Source: Phocaeicola fibrisolvens
GTDB taxonomy: Bacteria; Bacteroidota; Bacteroidia; Bacteroidales; Bacteroidaceae
Assembly (NCBI RefSeq): GCF_025567125.1
Contig: NZ_JAOQJI010000002.1
Coordinates: forward strand, 127,019 to 191,018
Reading direction: 5' to 3'
Length of the DNA stretch: 64,000 bases
Shown: positions 54,401 through 63,070 of the stretch, in pieces
Position numbering within the stretch: position 1 is the stretch's first letter
Layout: every line of letters begins with the position of its first letter
Made by a program: the position numbers and the translations under genes
Notes under the pieces: generated by a model
What the model was told of the DNA's origin: nothing
What the model saw: only the letters and a program-made list of their open reading frames with translations
Databases searched by the model: none

Positions 54401-57263
54401 CGTCCTTGCCGATGCTTTTCATCATGTCGGGGCAGGTGTTGTGCAGGGCGTGTTTCAGCAGGTTCATGCCGTCGTAGTTTCGGTAATAGCCTTTCACCAG
54501 GAACTCGTCCGTGATTTTCATCGTCTTGTAGGCGCATTTCACCGAATACTCGTCGAGGCTTTCCGAGTAGGTTATCCGTACCTCCGTATCGAACAGGCGG
54601 CTCATGTAGGCGGCATACACGCCCGTGGGTATCCAACGCTCCCCGAAGTTGAAGTCCAGGTCCTCGAAAGGGATTTGTTCGGGCACGGCATTTTTCAAAG
54701 CTTCAAGCGACTCCTGTGCCTGTGGTATCATCCCGTGGCCCTCATGTCCCTTTATCCATTCCTTCACGTCAGCTACTTTCTGCACCACGTTCCCGGCGAT
54801 GAAGCGGTCTGCAATCTCGTAGCCGTCCGCCAGCGGGTTGTAGAACACTTTGCCTTTCAGGGCATCGAGCATCTCCGCCTGCGGCAGGTCGCAGAGTGAT
54901 TCCATGTAGGGCAGGTTCACGCCGCCGTAGAGGTTGAGCGAGGCGGACAGGGCTTCTTCGGGTGACTCCACTTCGACAAGCGTTTCCTGCGAAAAGGAAA
55001 CGGGATGGTCGAAGATGTCCGCCTTGACGAATTGCCCGTCCTCGCCGCGCTCCAGCGAGAGCATGTTGCGCCCCGAAGCGTCCATCAGGATGAGCTTGGC
55101 GTTGTGCTTGGCGTTCAGGTTGCCGTAGCGCATGACGAACTCGTCGTAGTAAGTGTTCAGGTTGCGACGCAGCAGGGCGTTCTCCTCGTGGTTCTCCGCT
55201 TCGTAAGCGTAAAGCCGCTCGTAGGTGTTGCGCAGGTCGATATAAAGTTGCGCTTTCTGCGCTTGCATCCCGTCCATGTCGAGCGGCTGGAAGGTCGCCC
55301 CGTACCGGGTGACATCCTTCAGCACCCCGATTTGGAAGCGGACTCCGCCCGTATGTTCCCAGACGAGCGAGCCGTCTTTCAGGTGCGGCTCCATGATGCC
55401 CTTGAAGGGGCGTGGTTTCATGGCTTCCTCCTTCCGGTGCTGCCGTTCCTCCGGTGTCAGGGCGGCTTCCTCCTCGTGCATCTCCCTTTCCACACGCTCA
55501 ATCTGTTTTTTCGCCCGCACCTCGTATGCGTTCTCTATCGGATAGACAGTTTGTACCTTTTCCACTTGCTTGGCGGTATTGGCATCCATTTTCTCCTTTC
55601 CCATACGGCGCAGTTCCGCCCGTCGTTCCGGCGTGAGTGACATCATCATCTCGTAGAAGCCGTTGATGGGCGGGTTGGTTTCCCAGTCCAGACTGCGGTA
55701 AACGGCATCCTCCGGGTCATCGTCTATGGCAGGCTTCTCTACGGGCGGTTCGGGCTTGGGATGTTCAGCCTCTTTCGGCTTCACCTCTATCTGTTCCAGT
55801 TCCGACGGGGAAAACAGCGACTGTTCCTGCTGCTTCTTGCGTTTGGGCTTGCCGCCTTTCTTCCTCTCCGGTTTCAACCCGCGTTCCGCCATCCGCCGCT
55901 CTTCCTGCGTGTAGCCAAACAGGTCGTACAGGTCCATAACCGGGGCTTCGGAACGTTTGGCTTCCATCCCCTGCGCCACGGCTTGCACCGGATTTTCTTC
56001 TCTTTTCACTTCCGGCTGCATGGGCTGTACCTGCACTTGTGACTGCGTAACTTCCACTTGTGGTTGCACGACTATCGCCTTCCGGGTTTCCTGCCTTTCA
56101 CCTTTGATGCCGTTGTAGCGTTCCAAGTCCAGCCGTGCCGACAAATCCGCCGACAGCATCCGGTACAAGTCCGTGGCGATACCCTCCACGCCGCCGCTGT
56201 GCGTATAGACCATGGCAGGTTTGCCGTAAGGGTCGGTATCCCTTTTCGCGTCGGTATGGATGATACGGTCGGGGTGTGTTTTATAGTAATTGTTGATTTC
56301 CAGTCCGTTTTCCCCGTCCGATAGGCCAGCAATGAAGTGGGCTTCGTCCATTGTTCCCCCGGTCTTGCCTTCGTGCTTTTGCAGGATAATCAGGTCGCTG
56401 CCCACTTCCGTGTTTGCGTTGTCCGTGAACAGGTTGCTTGGCAGACGGATGGCGGAAAGCAGGTCGGCATTCACCATCATTTCCCCACGTACCGCCATGT
56501 TCCGGCTGTCCATGACACCCTGCGAGGTGATGAACGTCACGATGCCGCCGTCCTTCACCGCGTCCAGCGCTTTCAGGAAGAAATAATTGTGGATGGTCTT
56601 TGACGCTATTCCGCGTATTTTGTCTTTCCCGTCCGCAAATGTTGGGTCGAACACCGCTATGTCCCCGAAAGGGATGTTGGATATGACAAGGTCAAACCGG
56701 TTTAGGAACGGCTTTTCTATCTTCTCGAAGCCTTCCGTGCGTATCTTCTGCTGCGGGTACAGGTGTCCCAGCATCTTGCCCGTCAGCAGGTCTTTCTCGA
56801 AAGCCATCACGTCCGCCTGCGGGTTGTCTGAAAGTACCGAGCCGATGAACGCGCCCATGCCAGCCGAAGGCTCCAGCACGAGCTTCGGGCGTACCTTCCT
56901 GTCGTGCAGCACGTCCGCGATGGTATCCGTGACGGCCTGCGGCGTGTAGAACGCCGTCAGCACCGAGGCTTTCAGCGAGTCCACATACCGCTTGTACTCC
57001 GTTTCATCCCGGCTGTTCTCTCGGATGATGCGGTGCAGCTCCACTGTCGGGGCGAACAGTTCGAGGTCGGACTTCGCCCAATGCACGGCGTCGGACAGTT
57101 CCCTTGCCGGGTTCAGGATGCACTTCAGGCCCCCGAAGCCGCAGTAACGCTCCAGCAGCGTACGTTCCCTTTCCGTCGGGATGCGCCGTTCCCGGTCAAG
57201 CGTGAACGCCGTGCGTACCGCCTCGATGTTGTCGCGCAGCTTCTGTTTCCTATTGAACACCAT
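51495..57263 (-). CDS. Giant N6-adenine methylase-SNF2 helicase fusion (DarB-like)
   Basis: 1922 residues with start MVFNRKQKLRDNIEAVR (57263), overlapping the DUF1896 gene by 14 bases. MTase domain: motif I LEPSAGMGAFIG (130-141), motif IV NIPF (196-199). A long linker rich in Glu/Pro (about 420-560). Helicase domain with Walker A VGTGKT (near 1055), DESH box LFIDESHQF (near 1222) and the C-terminal helicase block LQQRDGRAVRKGN (near 1560). Similar fusions occur in Bacteroides ICEs and in phage P1 (DarB), where they protect DNA from restriction. That function is inferred here. Confidence 0.88.
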   Translation of the reverse strand: MVFNRKQKLRDNIEAVRTAFTLDRERRIPTERERTLLERYCGFGGLKCILNPARELSDAVHWAKSDLELFAPTVELHRIIRENSRDETEYKRYVDSLKASVLTAFYTPQAVTDTIADVLHDRKVRPKLVLEPSAGMGAFIGSVLSDNPQADVMAFEKDLLTGKMLGHLYPQQKIRTEGFEKIEKPFLNRFDLVISNIPFGDIAVFDPTFADGKDKIRGIASKTIHNYFFLKALDAVKDGGIVTFITSQGVMDSRNMAVRGEMMVNADLLSAIRLPSNLFTDNANTEVGSDLIILQKHEGKTGGTMDEAHFIAGLSDGENGLEINNYYKTHPDRIIHTDAKRDTDPYGKPAMVYTHSGGVEGIATDLYRMLSADLSARLDLERYNGIKGERQETRKAIVVQPQVEVTQSQVQVQPMQPEVKREENPVQAVAQGMEAKRSEAPVMDLYDLFGYTQEERRMAERGLKPERKKGGKPKRKKQQEQSLFSPSELEQIEVKPKEAEHPKPEPPVEKPAIDDDPEDAVYRSLDWETNPPINGFYEMMMSLTPERRAELRRMGKEKMDANTAKQVEKVQTVYPIENAYEVRAKKQIERVEREMHEEEAALTPEERQHRKEEAMKPRPFKGIMEPHLKDGSLVWEHTGGVRFQIGVLKDVTRYGATFQPLDMDGMQAQKAQLYIDLRNTYERLYAYEAENHEENALLRRNLNTYYDEFVMRYGNLNAKHNAKLILMDASGRNMLSLERGEDGQFVKADIFDHPVSFSQETLVEVESPEEALSASLNLYGGVNLPYMESLCDLPQAEMLDALKGKVFYNPLADGYEIADRFIAGNVVQKVADVKEWIKGHEGHGMIPQAQESLEALKNAVPEQIPFEDLDFNFGERWIPTGVYAAYMSRLFDTEVRITYSESLDEYSVKCAYKTMKITDEFLVKGYYRNYDGMNLLKHALHNTCPDMMKSIGKDENGNDIKVRDSEGIQLANAKIDEIRNGFTEWLEEQSPEFKKRLTDLYNDKFNCFVRPKYDGSHQKFPDLDLKGLGIMDLYPSQKDCIWMLKQNGGGIADHEVGTGKTLIMCVSAHEMKRLGLVHKPMIIGLKANVREIAETYRKAYPNARILYASEKDFAAANRVRFFNDIRNNDWDCVIMSHDQFGKIPQSPELQQRILQEELDTVEENLEVLRQQGKDVSRAMLKGLEKRKFNLQAKLEKVEYAIKSRTDDVADFKQMGIDHLFIDESHQFKNAPFTTRHDRVAGLGNPEGSQKALNLLFAIRTIQERTGRDLGATFLSGTTISNSLTELYLLFKYLRPKALEKQDIRCFDAWAAIFAKKTTDFEFNVTNSIVQKERFRYFIKVPELAAFYNEITDYRTAEDVGVDRPKKNEILHHIPPTPDQEVFIEKLMQFAKSGDATILGRPPLSETEEKAKMLIATDYARKMALDMRMIDPAYEDHPDNKASHCAKMIAEYYRRYDAHKGTQFVFSDLGTYQPGGGWSVYTEIKRKLVEDYGIPASEIRFIQECKNEKARKAVIEAMNNGQVRVLFGSTSMLGTGVNAQRRAVAIHHLDCPWRPSDLQQRDGRAVRKGNEIAKLYAADKVDVIIYAVEKSLDSYKFNLLHCKQTFISQLKSGAMGARTIDEGAMDEKSGMNFSEYMAILSGNTDLLDKAKLEKKIASLEGERKSFHRGKRDSELKLESKTSTLKNNRAVIAAMTEDWEKFTAVAKTDRDGNRLNPIRIDGLDTTDEKAIGKRLQEIAKNATTGGVPQRIGELYGFPVKVVSERTLSEGLEFTDNRFFVEGNYKYSYNNGHLAMADTHAAAVNFLNALERIPAIIRQYEEKNEVLEREIPQLREIASKTWKKEDELKQLKSDLAALDRKIQLELAPKHEETPSQGQEPGGGQALPKSENVPKPEIAANDFMRDHIIIGRPGIPEHKEYRGVKM

Positions 57264-57705
57264 GGCCACCCTCCAGATAAAGCACGACGGTTCCCACCAG
57301 CTCCGTGTAGAGCAGGTCATGGGCAGGCGACAGGGCGAAGGTGTCGTCCGACGTGTCGTAACCGGCGAACAGTTTTTTCAGATGGGGGTACAGGTCGCGG
57401 CAGAACGCCTCGCGTCCGGATTCCGGCACCTCGTCGGCAAACTCCCTCTCCACGACCTCTGTCAGCAGGGCGTAGGGCGAGAAGTGCAGCCCGCGCAGCA
57501 GGACGCGCATGGCTTCCTCGTGAGCGTGTTCCACTGTGCCGCCCGCCAGCCTTTCCTTTTCAAAGGTTACTGTGGCGGCTTCCTCCTTTTCTGTGATAAG
57601 GTCCGTGTCGGATGCTTTGTCGGGATGGTATTTTCTCAGGTAGTCCAGCAGGTACAGCCCGTAGTAGGACAGCTCCGCCGGAAGGGTTTTCTTGTTCTGT
57701 TTCAT
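57250..57705 (-). CDS. DUF1896 protein, 151 aa
   Basis: Starts MKQNKKTLPAELSYYGLYLL. All-helical, acidic; matches the DUF1896 family found beside methylase-helicase genes in Bacteroides ICEs (LSYYGLYLLDYLRKYHPD, EVVEREFADEVPES). Coupled to the methylase by a 14-base overlap, so likely an accessory of it. Function unknown. Preceded on the same strand by the topB terminator. Confidence 0.8.
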   Translation of the reverse strand: MKQNKKTLPAELSYYGLYLLDYLRKYHPDKASDTDLITEKEEAATVTFEKERLAGGTVEHAHEEAMRVLLRGLHFSPYALLTEVVEREFADEVPESGREAFCRDLYPHLKKLFAGYDTSDDTFALSPAHDLLYTELVGTVVLYLEGGHGVQ

Positions 57706-57753
57706 TTTCTGATGGATTTAGTGGATTATTGATAATGGAGTTGGGAAGGAAGG

Positions 57754-57784
57754 AAAAAAGGCACCCGGTATCCCTCCGAGTGCC
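57754..57784 (-). terminator. Intrinsic terminator after topB
   Basis: GGCAC (57760-57764) pairs with GTGCC (57780-57784), extended by CGG/CCG; on the minus strand followed by T6 (57754-57759). Ends the topB transcript before DUF1896, so the latter needs its own promoter or read-through. Confidence 0.75.
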
Positions 57785-57797
57785 GCCACTAAATCCA
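57781..57797 (-). repeat. 17-bp inverted repeat flanking topB (copy 1)
   Basis: TGGATTTAGTGGCGGCA on the minus strand; its exact partner is on the plus strand at 60094-60110, on the other side of topB. Shorter TGGATTTAGTGG (57713-57724) also lies close by. Confidence 0.6.
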
Positions 57798-57863
57798 CCG
57801 TAAAACAATGCTTCAACGTATTGAAACAGATTATGAACAGTGAATCAGTGGCAAAGGTAGTCA

Positions 57864-59966
57864 TTATTTTCTTCCTCCTTTTATGTTAGTGGATTTTCTT
57901 GTCGATTTATTTTCAGGGAAGATGAATTTCGTGTTGAAATCCGTATCGAAAGCAACTGCTGCGCTGAACGGCTTGCCCTGTTTGCTCTTGAAGCCGCTGA
58001 GGACGCCCGTCTTTCCATTGGCCAGCAAATCATTCATTTCCGCATCAGTGAGCGTCCTGCCCGCTATCTGGCGGAACACCGGCAGGGCGCAGTCCGGATT
58101 GTCGCAACGTACCACCTTGCCGTAGAACTGCATCGTGCCCGTGCCGCACTTGGGGCAGGTGCAGCCCGACGCCTTGTGCCCGAAGATTTTATCGCAGGCA
58201 AGCAGTTCCGTGGTAATTTTCCGGGTATAGCTTTCGATGTCGCGCAGGAAAGCCTCGTGCGGCGTTTCTCCTTTCTCGATTTTTGCCAATTCCGCCTCCC
58301 AGCGTCCCGTCATCTCCACGTCGGCGATGTCCATGCCTTTCACGATGGAATACAAGGCGAGCCCTTTCTCCGTCGGCACGAGCGACTTCTTCACGCGCGC
58401 CATGTACTCCCTTTTGAGCAGGGTCTCGATGATGGCGGCGCGGGTGGCGGGCGTGCCGATGCCGCAGTCCTTCAACGCCTGGCGCACTTCCTCGTCCTCC
58501 ATACCCTCGCGTCCGGCGGTCTCCATCGCCGCCAGCAGGGTGCTTTCCGTGTGGAGCGGTTTCGGACGGGTCATGCCCGAACTCATCGAGCAGCCGTTGA
58601 TTGCCAGCGTGTCGCCCTCGTTCCAGTCGGGCAGTACGGTGTCTTCCTTATCGTCATCATAGACCGAACGCCAGCCCGCCTTGCGTACGATGCAGCCTTT
58701 CGTTTCAAACTCCACGCCTTCGCATTCCGCCCGGACGGTGGTCGTGTCCTTGACACACTCCGGGGAGAACGTCTCAATCATGCGCCCCACAATCATGTCG
58801 TAGATAAGCTGCTCGTTCTTGTAGAGCGCCAGCGGACGGTTGGGCGTCACCAGCAATGCGTGGTGGTCGGTCACTTTCGAGGCGTCCACGCTGCGGCGGT
58901 TCAGTCCGTCCATGCTTTTGATTTTATCGGCAAACAATGAATGGGCAGATAATCTTTCAAATAACAAGGGTACTTCGGCAAACACGTCCTCCGGAATGTA
59001 GCGGCTCGATGTTCTCGGATAGGTGACGAGCTTCGCCTCGTAGAGCTTCTGCACGAGGTCGAGCGTCTGTTCCGCCGTGAAGCCGTGCTTCGTGTTCGCT
59101 TCCTTCTGGAGCGTGGTCAGGTCGTACAGCAGCGGAGGGTTCTCCACCTTCTCCTTCTTTTCGACTTTCACGATGGTGGCGCACATCTGTTCCTTTACCT
59201 TATTATATAATGTGGCTGCCTCTTCCTTGTCTTTCCATTTTTCCACCGAGGCGAACTTTACCACTTCGCTTGCGCTTACCGACGGCGTGGTGAAATGAAG
59301 CTGGTGTACCGGTTCGGGCGTGAAACGCCTGTTCTCCCAATAACGCTTGCAGACCATCGCCAGCGTGGGCGTCTGCACTCGTCCGACGGAATACGTGCCA
59401 CGCCCGGCGGCTACAGACAATGCCTGCGTGCCGTTGATGCCCACCAGCCAGTCGGCTTCGCTGCGGGCTTTGGCGGCAAGGTAGAGGCTGTCGTACTCGT
59501 GCCCGTCCTTCAGCTCTTTCAGTCCCTTGCGGATGGCGGCGTCGGTCAGCGAGCTTATCCACAGCCTTTGGAACGGCAGGGTGCAGCCTATGTAGGCATA
59601 CAGGTAACGGAAGATAAGCTCCCCTTCACGGGCACAGTCGGTCGCCACGATGATGCCTTCACTTTCGTTCCATAATTTTGTTATCACCTTGATTTGCTTC
59701 ACCGCCGCCGCGTCCGCCTTGCAGCCCTTGTCCGTCTTCACCTGACGGGGGATTAGCTCGAACTTTTCGGGTATGACGGGCAGGCTGTCGCGCCGAAAAC
59801 CCTTGACACCGTACCCGTCGGGCATTGCAAGCTGCACCAGATGTCCCAGCGCCCATGTCACGTGGTAGCCGTTCCCGGTGAAATACCCTTCTTCTCTTCT
59901 CATTGCGCCGACAATCCGTGCTATCTCACGGGCGACGCTCGGTTTTTCTGCCAATATGGTAATCAT
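57864..59966 (-). CDS. topB: DNA topoisomerase III (Exc-like)
   Basis: 700 residues. Toprim start MITILAEKPSVAREIARIV, the acidic triad motif ATDCAREGE (108-116), active-site Tyr316 in LVTYPRTSSRYIP, and a C-terminal zinc ribbon with CTCPKC and CDNPDC. Type IA topoisomerase; in CTnDOT the equivalent (exc) is needed for excision in vivo though its catalysis is dispensable. Downstream of DUF4099 on the same strand, 145 bases away, and ends with a terminator. Confidence 0.94.
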   Translation of the reverse strand: MITILAEKPSVAREIARIVGAMRREEGYFTGNGYHVTWALGHLVQLAMPDGYGVKGFRRDSLPVIPEKFELIPRQVKTDKGCKADAAAVKQIKVITKLWNESEGIIVATDCAREGELIFRYLYAYIGCTLPFQRLWISSLTDAAIRKGLKELKDGHEYDSLYLAAKARSEADWLVGINGTQALSVAAGRGTYSVGRVQTPTLAMVCKRYWENRRFTPEPVHQLHFTTPSVSASEVVKFASVEKWKDKEEAATLYNKVKEQMCATIVKVEKKEKVENPPLLYDLTTLQKEANTKHGFTAEQTLDLVQKLYEAKLVTYPRTSSRYIPEDVFAEVPLLFERLSAHSLFADKIKSMDGLNRRSVDASKVTDHHALLVTPNRPLALYKNEQLIYDMIVGRMIETFSPECVKDTTTVRAECEGVEFETKGCIVRKAGWRSVYDDDKEDTVLPDWNEGDTLAINGCSMSSGMTRPKPLHTESTLLAAMETAGREGMEDEEVRQALKDCGIGTPATRAAIIETLLKREYMARVKKSLVPTEKGLALYSIVKGMDIADVEMTGRWEAELAKIEKGETPHEAFLRDIESYTRKITTELLACDKIFGHKASGCTCPKCGTGTMQFYGKVVRCDNPDCALPVFRQIAGRTLTDAEMNDLLANGKTGVLSGFKSKQGKPFSAAVAFDTDFNTKFIFPENKSTRKSTNIKGGRK

Positions 59967-60093
59967 GTCTTTCTCTGTTTAATTTGTTGATACTTTTGTT
60001 TTTGTTTGGGTGGAAACGGGGCACGGCCTTGTTTGTGGGATATGCGCACAAGGCGGTGTATGCTCCCCGTTTCACCCGTCAATCATTTTTGGA

Positions 60094-60110
60094 TGGATTT
60101 AGTGGCGGCA
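60094..60110 (+). repeat. 17-bp inverted repeat flanking topB (copy 2)
   Basis: Exact TGGATTTAGTGGCGGCA, at the end of the DUF4099/DUF3945 gene region and upstream of topB. Partner of 57781-57797. Confidence 0.6.
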
Positions 60111-60111
60111 A

Positions 60112-61689
60112 TCAGGATACCTTCATGCCTTTGGATTTTCTGGTCTGCTGTTTCTGCTGCGTTTCGTCCTTCGGGGCGGTCTGTCCCTGCTGCAAAGGCT
60201 CCTTCACATGCTTCGTGGCTTCGTTGGTCTTGCCCTCGTTGTTCACGGCGAGCTGCGTGCGGCTCTCGTTGGACGGGGCGACGGTCTGCGCAAGGTCCGG
60301 GTTCTGCGAGTAGGTCAACGGACGCCCTTTCTCGAAACTGAACTTCAGGTATTTCGTGCAGGGCTGTCCCTGGTCGTCCTTCGCGTTGGCGAGCACCACT
60401 GTTTTGCCCTCCACGTAGTCCGCCTTCTGTTGGTCGGTGAACGTGTCGTCCTTCCACTTGCTTATCGGGCGGATGCTGCCGTCCTCGTTCGTCCACGAGC
60501 GGTTGCGGCGTTGCCCCTCTCCGTTGTTCTCCTGCTTCTGCCCTTGTGCGTCGGGATTGTCCTGCGATTTTCCCTGACGCTGCGCCTGTTGTTGCCGTTG
60601 CTGTCCCGGCACGAACTCCACGTCGCGCTTGTCGGCGTTCACCTGAAGCATTGCCTCGAACTTGCGCCCGTTCTTGAGCGTCACCTCCTTGGGCAAGGCA
60701 AGTCCGGCGCGGAGGATGTCCTGTTCCGCTTTCGACAGGGGTGTCTGCCCGATTTTATTGGGGATGCGCACCTTGTCGGCAGGGATGTCCACGACTTCAT
60801 TCGTCAGGCGGTCGATGCTGATGTAGTGGGGCTTGATTTCCCCCGTCTTCTCGTTGGCGAAGTTGATGAGCTTGCCGAGGTTGCCCGTGCGTTTCAACGC
60901 TTTCTTGTCCTCATCGGTGAAGGTGTAGCCCCTGTGGGGGATGTCAAGGCGCGGTTCGTTACGGATGAAATGGGGTGTCAGTTTCAGCGTGCCGTCCTCC
61001 GCCTTCTTGAACGAGAGTCGGGCTTGCAGTTCGTAACTGTCCCCTCCGAAAGTCGGCTTCACCGTCACCAGCCCTGTCTTGCCGTAGTTCATCAGGGCTT
61101 TCAGGTCCTTTTCCGACAGTTGCTCCCTGTCGATGCCGCACTTGCGCAGTTCGGCCCAGTCCACCTGGTCGTCCGCTATCAGGTTCGGCTTCTCCTGCTT
61201 CTGCTGTGCCTCAGTTTCTTGTGGCTGCTGCACTTCCTGTTTCTGTTCTTCTTTTTTCTGTTCTTCTTTTTTCTGTTCCATTTCTTCTGTCTTTTTAATG
61301 GGTTCGTTGTTTTCTTGTTTTACATTTTCCGTTGCCTCCTGCTGGTATTTGGAGGTGTCCACCTTGTGCGGGGCAAGCATTTCCGCGTTTGCCGCAGGGT
61401 CTTTCAGCAAATCCTTGATGACCGGCAGCACCGCATCCGCCATGTCCGCCGCCACCCGGTAGAAGCCGAAGCGTGTCGGCTCCTTGCACTGGCGGTAGAA
61501 GTTCCTGAAGAAGTTGTCCACCATGTCCCCGTGGCGGTCGAAGCGCAGGAAGTCCTGCGAGTGTTCCGCCTTTGCCGGAGCCGTCTTCGGATAGCCCTTG
61601 CTGTCCAGCCCGGCTACTACGCTGATTTCGCCCGTCTTCTCGTCGCGGACGACCAGCACGTCCTTCTCGTTTTTCTTTTTCTGTTCCAT
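60112..61689 (-). CDS. DUF4099/DUF3945 ICE protein, 525 aa
   Basis: Starts MEQKKKNEKDVLVVRDEKTG. Residues ~130-175 are a low-complexity Glu/Gln/Lys linker. Then DUF4099 (DQVDWAELRKCGIDREQLSE) and DUF3945 repeats (LKLTPHFIRNEPRLDIPHRG, RGYTFTDEDKKALKRTGNLG). The C-terminal third is Gln/Asn-rich. Families are specific to Bacteroidetes mobile elements, always near topB; function unknown. Preceded 6 bases upstream by a HTH gene of the same strand. Confidence 0.82.
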   Translation of the reverse strand: MEQKKKNEKDVLVVRDEKTGEISVVAGLDSKGYPKTAPAKAEHSQDFLRFDRHGDMVDNFFRNFYRQCKEPTRFGFYRVAADMADAVLPVIKDLLKDPAANAEMLAPHKVDTSKYQQEATENVKQENNEPIKKTEEMEQKKEEQKKEEQKQEVQQPQETEAQQKQEKPNLIADDQVDWAELRKCGIDREQLSEKDLKALMNYGKTGLVTVKPTFGGDSYELQARLSFKKAEDGTLKLTPHFIRNEPRLDIPHRGYTFTDEDKKALKRTGNLGKLINFANEKTGEIKPHYISIDRLTNEVVDIPADKVRIPNKIGQTPLSKAEQDILRAGLALPKEVTLKNGRKFEAMLQVNADKRDVEFVPGQQRQQQAQRQGKSQDNPDAQGQKQENNGEGQRRNRSWTNEDGSIRPISKWKDDTFTDQQKADYVEGKTVVLANAKDDQGQPCTKYLKFSFEKGRPLTYSQNPDLAQTVAPSNESRTQLAVNNEGKTNEATKHVKEPLQQGQTAPKDETQQKQQTRKSKGMKVS

Positions 61690-61695
61690 TTCAGT

Positions 61696-62076
61696 TTAAT
61701 TTTTACGGTTCGTTTTTTTGTCGTTTGATTTTCTTTTGGTATTGTCCGCCTTATCCTGAGCCCTGTCACGGAGTATTTCCCGCATGTGGGTGCTGATGAA
61801 CAGTTCCACGTCCGCCCTGCGGTAATAGGTCTTGTGGCGGTGCATCCGGTAGGGCAGCAGCCCGTCGCTGCGGTAGCGTTGCAGGGTGCGCTTGCTCACG
61901 TGGAGCAGCATGCACACGTCTTGGTTGTCCATCGTGTCCTCTTCCAACAAGGCGGTGCCCTGCGGCTTTTCATTCACGTCACCGCGCATGGCGGAGAGCA
62001 TCTCCTCCTGACGGTCGAGGCGGCTGAACACCTGCCTCATGCAGTCCTCGAAAGTGCGTCTGTCTAAAAACTCCAT
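61696..62076 (-). CDS. HTH (excisionase-like) protein, 126 aa
   Basis: Start MEFLDRRTFEDCMRQVF at 62076, chosen for the strong upstream AAAGGAGGAA ribosome site. Central excisionase-like HTH: MDNQDVCMLLHVSKRTLQRY then GLLPYRMHRHKTYYRRADVE; basic C-tail. Resembles Xis2/Orf-type helix-turn-helix proteins of CTnDOT, which control excision. One of four paralogues here (with 62091-62441, 62747-63058, 63071-63364). Confidence 0.8.
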   Translation of the reverse strand: MEFLDRRTFEDCMRQVFSRLDRQEEMLSAMRGDVNEKPQGTALLEEDTMDNQDVCMLLHVSKRTLQRYRSDGLLPYRMHRHKTYYRRADVELFISTHMREILRDRAQDKADNTKRKSNDKKTNRKN

Positions 62077-62090
62077 AGCCGTTCCTCCTT

Positions 62091-62441
62091 TCATTTCCTG
62101 CCCGCCTTTCCGCCCGTGCGGAGCCGGTAGTTGTGTTTCAGTTCCTCCGGTTTCTCCGGTGAAGTCTTGACCGCATTCTCCCGGATGATGCGTTCCACTT
62201 CTTCCGGAGGGTAACGGCAGTCGCCCCGGATGATGACATACCCGATGCGCTTCTCGTCGCGCAGCCGTTGCAGCGTGCGGCGGCTGACACAGAGCAGGCG
62301 CATCACTTCGCGGCTGTCCAGAAGGCAGGCGGTATCGTTCCGCTGTCCCTCCATGCCTTGCCTCCTCACATGGGAGGCGATTTCCTCGATGCGCCCTACG
62401 ATGTCCTTGTAGGCGGCGCTTTCCATCGTGATGATTTCCAT
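62091..62441 (-). CDS. HTH (excisionase-like) protein, 116 aa
   Basis: Start MEIITMESAAYKDIVGR. HTH: LLDSREVMRLLCVSRRTLQR then IGYVIIRGDCRYPPEEVERI. First gene of the minus-strand run HTH-HTH-DUF4099-topB. Faces the plus-strand HTH pair across a ~300-base divergent promoter region. Confidence 0.8.
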   Translation of the reverse strand: MEIITMESAAYKDIVGRIEEIASHVRRQGMEGQRNDTACLLDSREVMRLLCVSRRTLQRLRDEKRIGYVIIRGDCRYPPEEVERIIRENAVKTSPEKPEELKHNYRLRTGGKAGRK

Positions 62442-62746
62442 TTCTCAATCAGTTTTAATCGTTAGTGAATCAATTTGTCGGGAGCAAAATTCGGCCATTT
62501 TCAAAGGGCGGGCACGGTACTTACCCGTAACTTACGTGAGATTTTTATGGATTTTCCGCCTTACGGGGACTTCAACGGGCATTTTAATCATGGAAAACCG
62601 CCTGACCGACACTCCGGGCCGCCTGTTCCCGTCGTGTCCTGATGTGGCACAATAAAAAGTGCCACAAGCTGCCACCGCTTCCTTGTCCGGCCGGTTCCGG
62701 CTCACGGCTGTGTAACTTTGCGGCAAACCGATAAAATTTTGGAAAA
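62442..62746. promoter_or_regulatory. Divergent promoter region of the HTH pairs
   Basis: 305 bases without a convincing gene. A plus-strand TAACTTTG box (62713-62720) lies 26 bases before the next gene. On the minus strand a GAATTTTG-like box is at 62485-62492. No clear operator repeats were found. Confidence 0.55.
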
Positions 62747-63058
62747 ATGGAAATAGTAATCATTGAGAAGACCGCCTTCGAGATGCTCCTTGCCGGGGTG
62801 AAGGCGTTGGAGGACAGGGTGAGGACGCTTGCCGAAAAGGGCGGCGACCGGCGCCTTGCCGAATGGATGGACACGGAGGACGTGTGCCGTATGTTGTGTA
62901 TAACCCCGAAGACCTTGCAGGCCATGCGTGACAGGCACGACATCGCGTATTCGACAATCGGGCGCAAGTTCTATTACAGGCCGGAGGACGTGGAACGGCT
63001 CCTGCCGGATTCCGTAGCGGAAAAAACCGTCCGTCAGACACTTGAACCAAGCCACTAA
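62747..63058 (+). CDS. HTH (excisionase-like) protein, 103 aa
   Basis: Start MEIVIIEKTAFEMLLAGV. HTH: MDTEDVCRMLCITPKTLQAM then IAYSTIGRKFYYRPEDVERL. N-terminal coiled-coil like its paralogues. Downstream HTH gene follows after 12 bases. Confidence 0.8.
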   Translation: MEIVIIEKTAFEMLLAGVKALEDRVRTLAEKGGDRRLAEWMDTEDVCRMLCITPKTLQAMRDRHDIAYSTIGRKFYYRPEDVERLLPDSVAEKTVRQTLEPSH

Positions 63059-63070
63059 ATCCTACGTAAG

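Noticed and set aside
61696..62448. Single 250-aa protein covering both minus-strand HTH genes
   Set aside because: The N-terminal part is an Arg/Gly/His-rich out-of-frame reading of the 62091-62441 HTH gene; a strong ribosome site precedes 62076.
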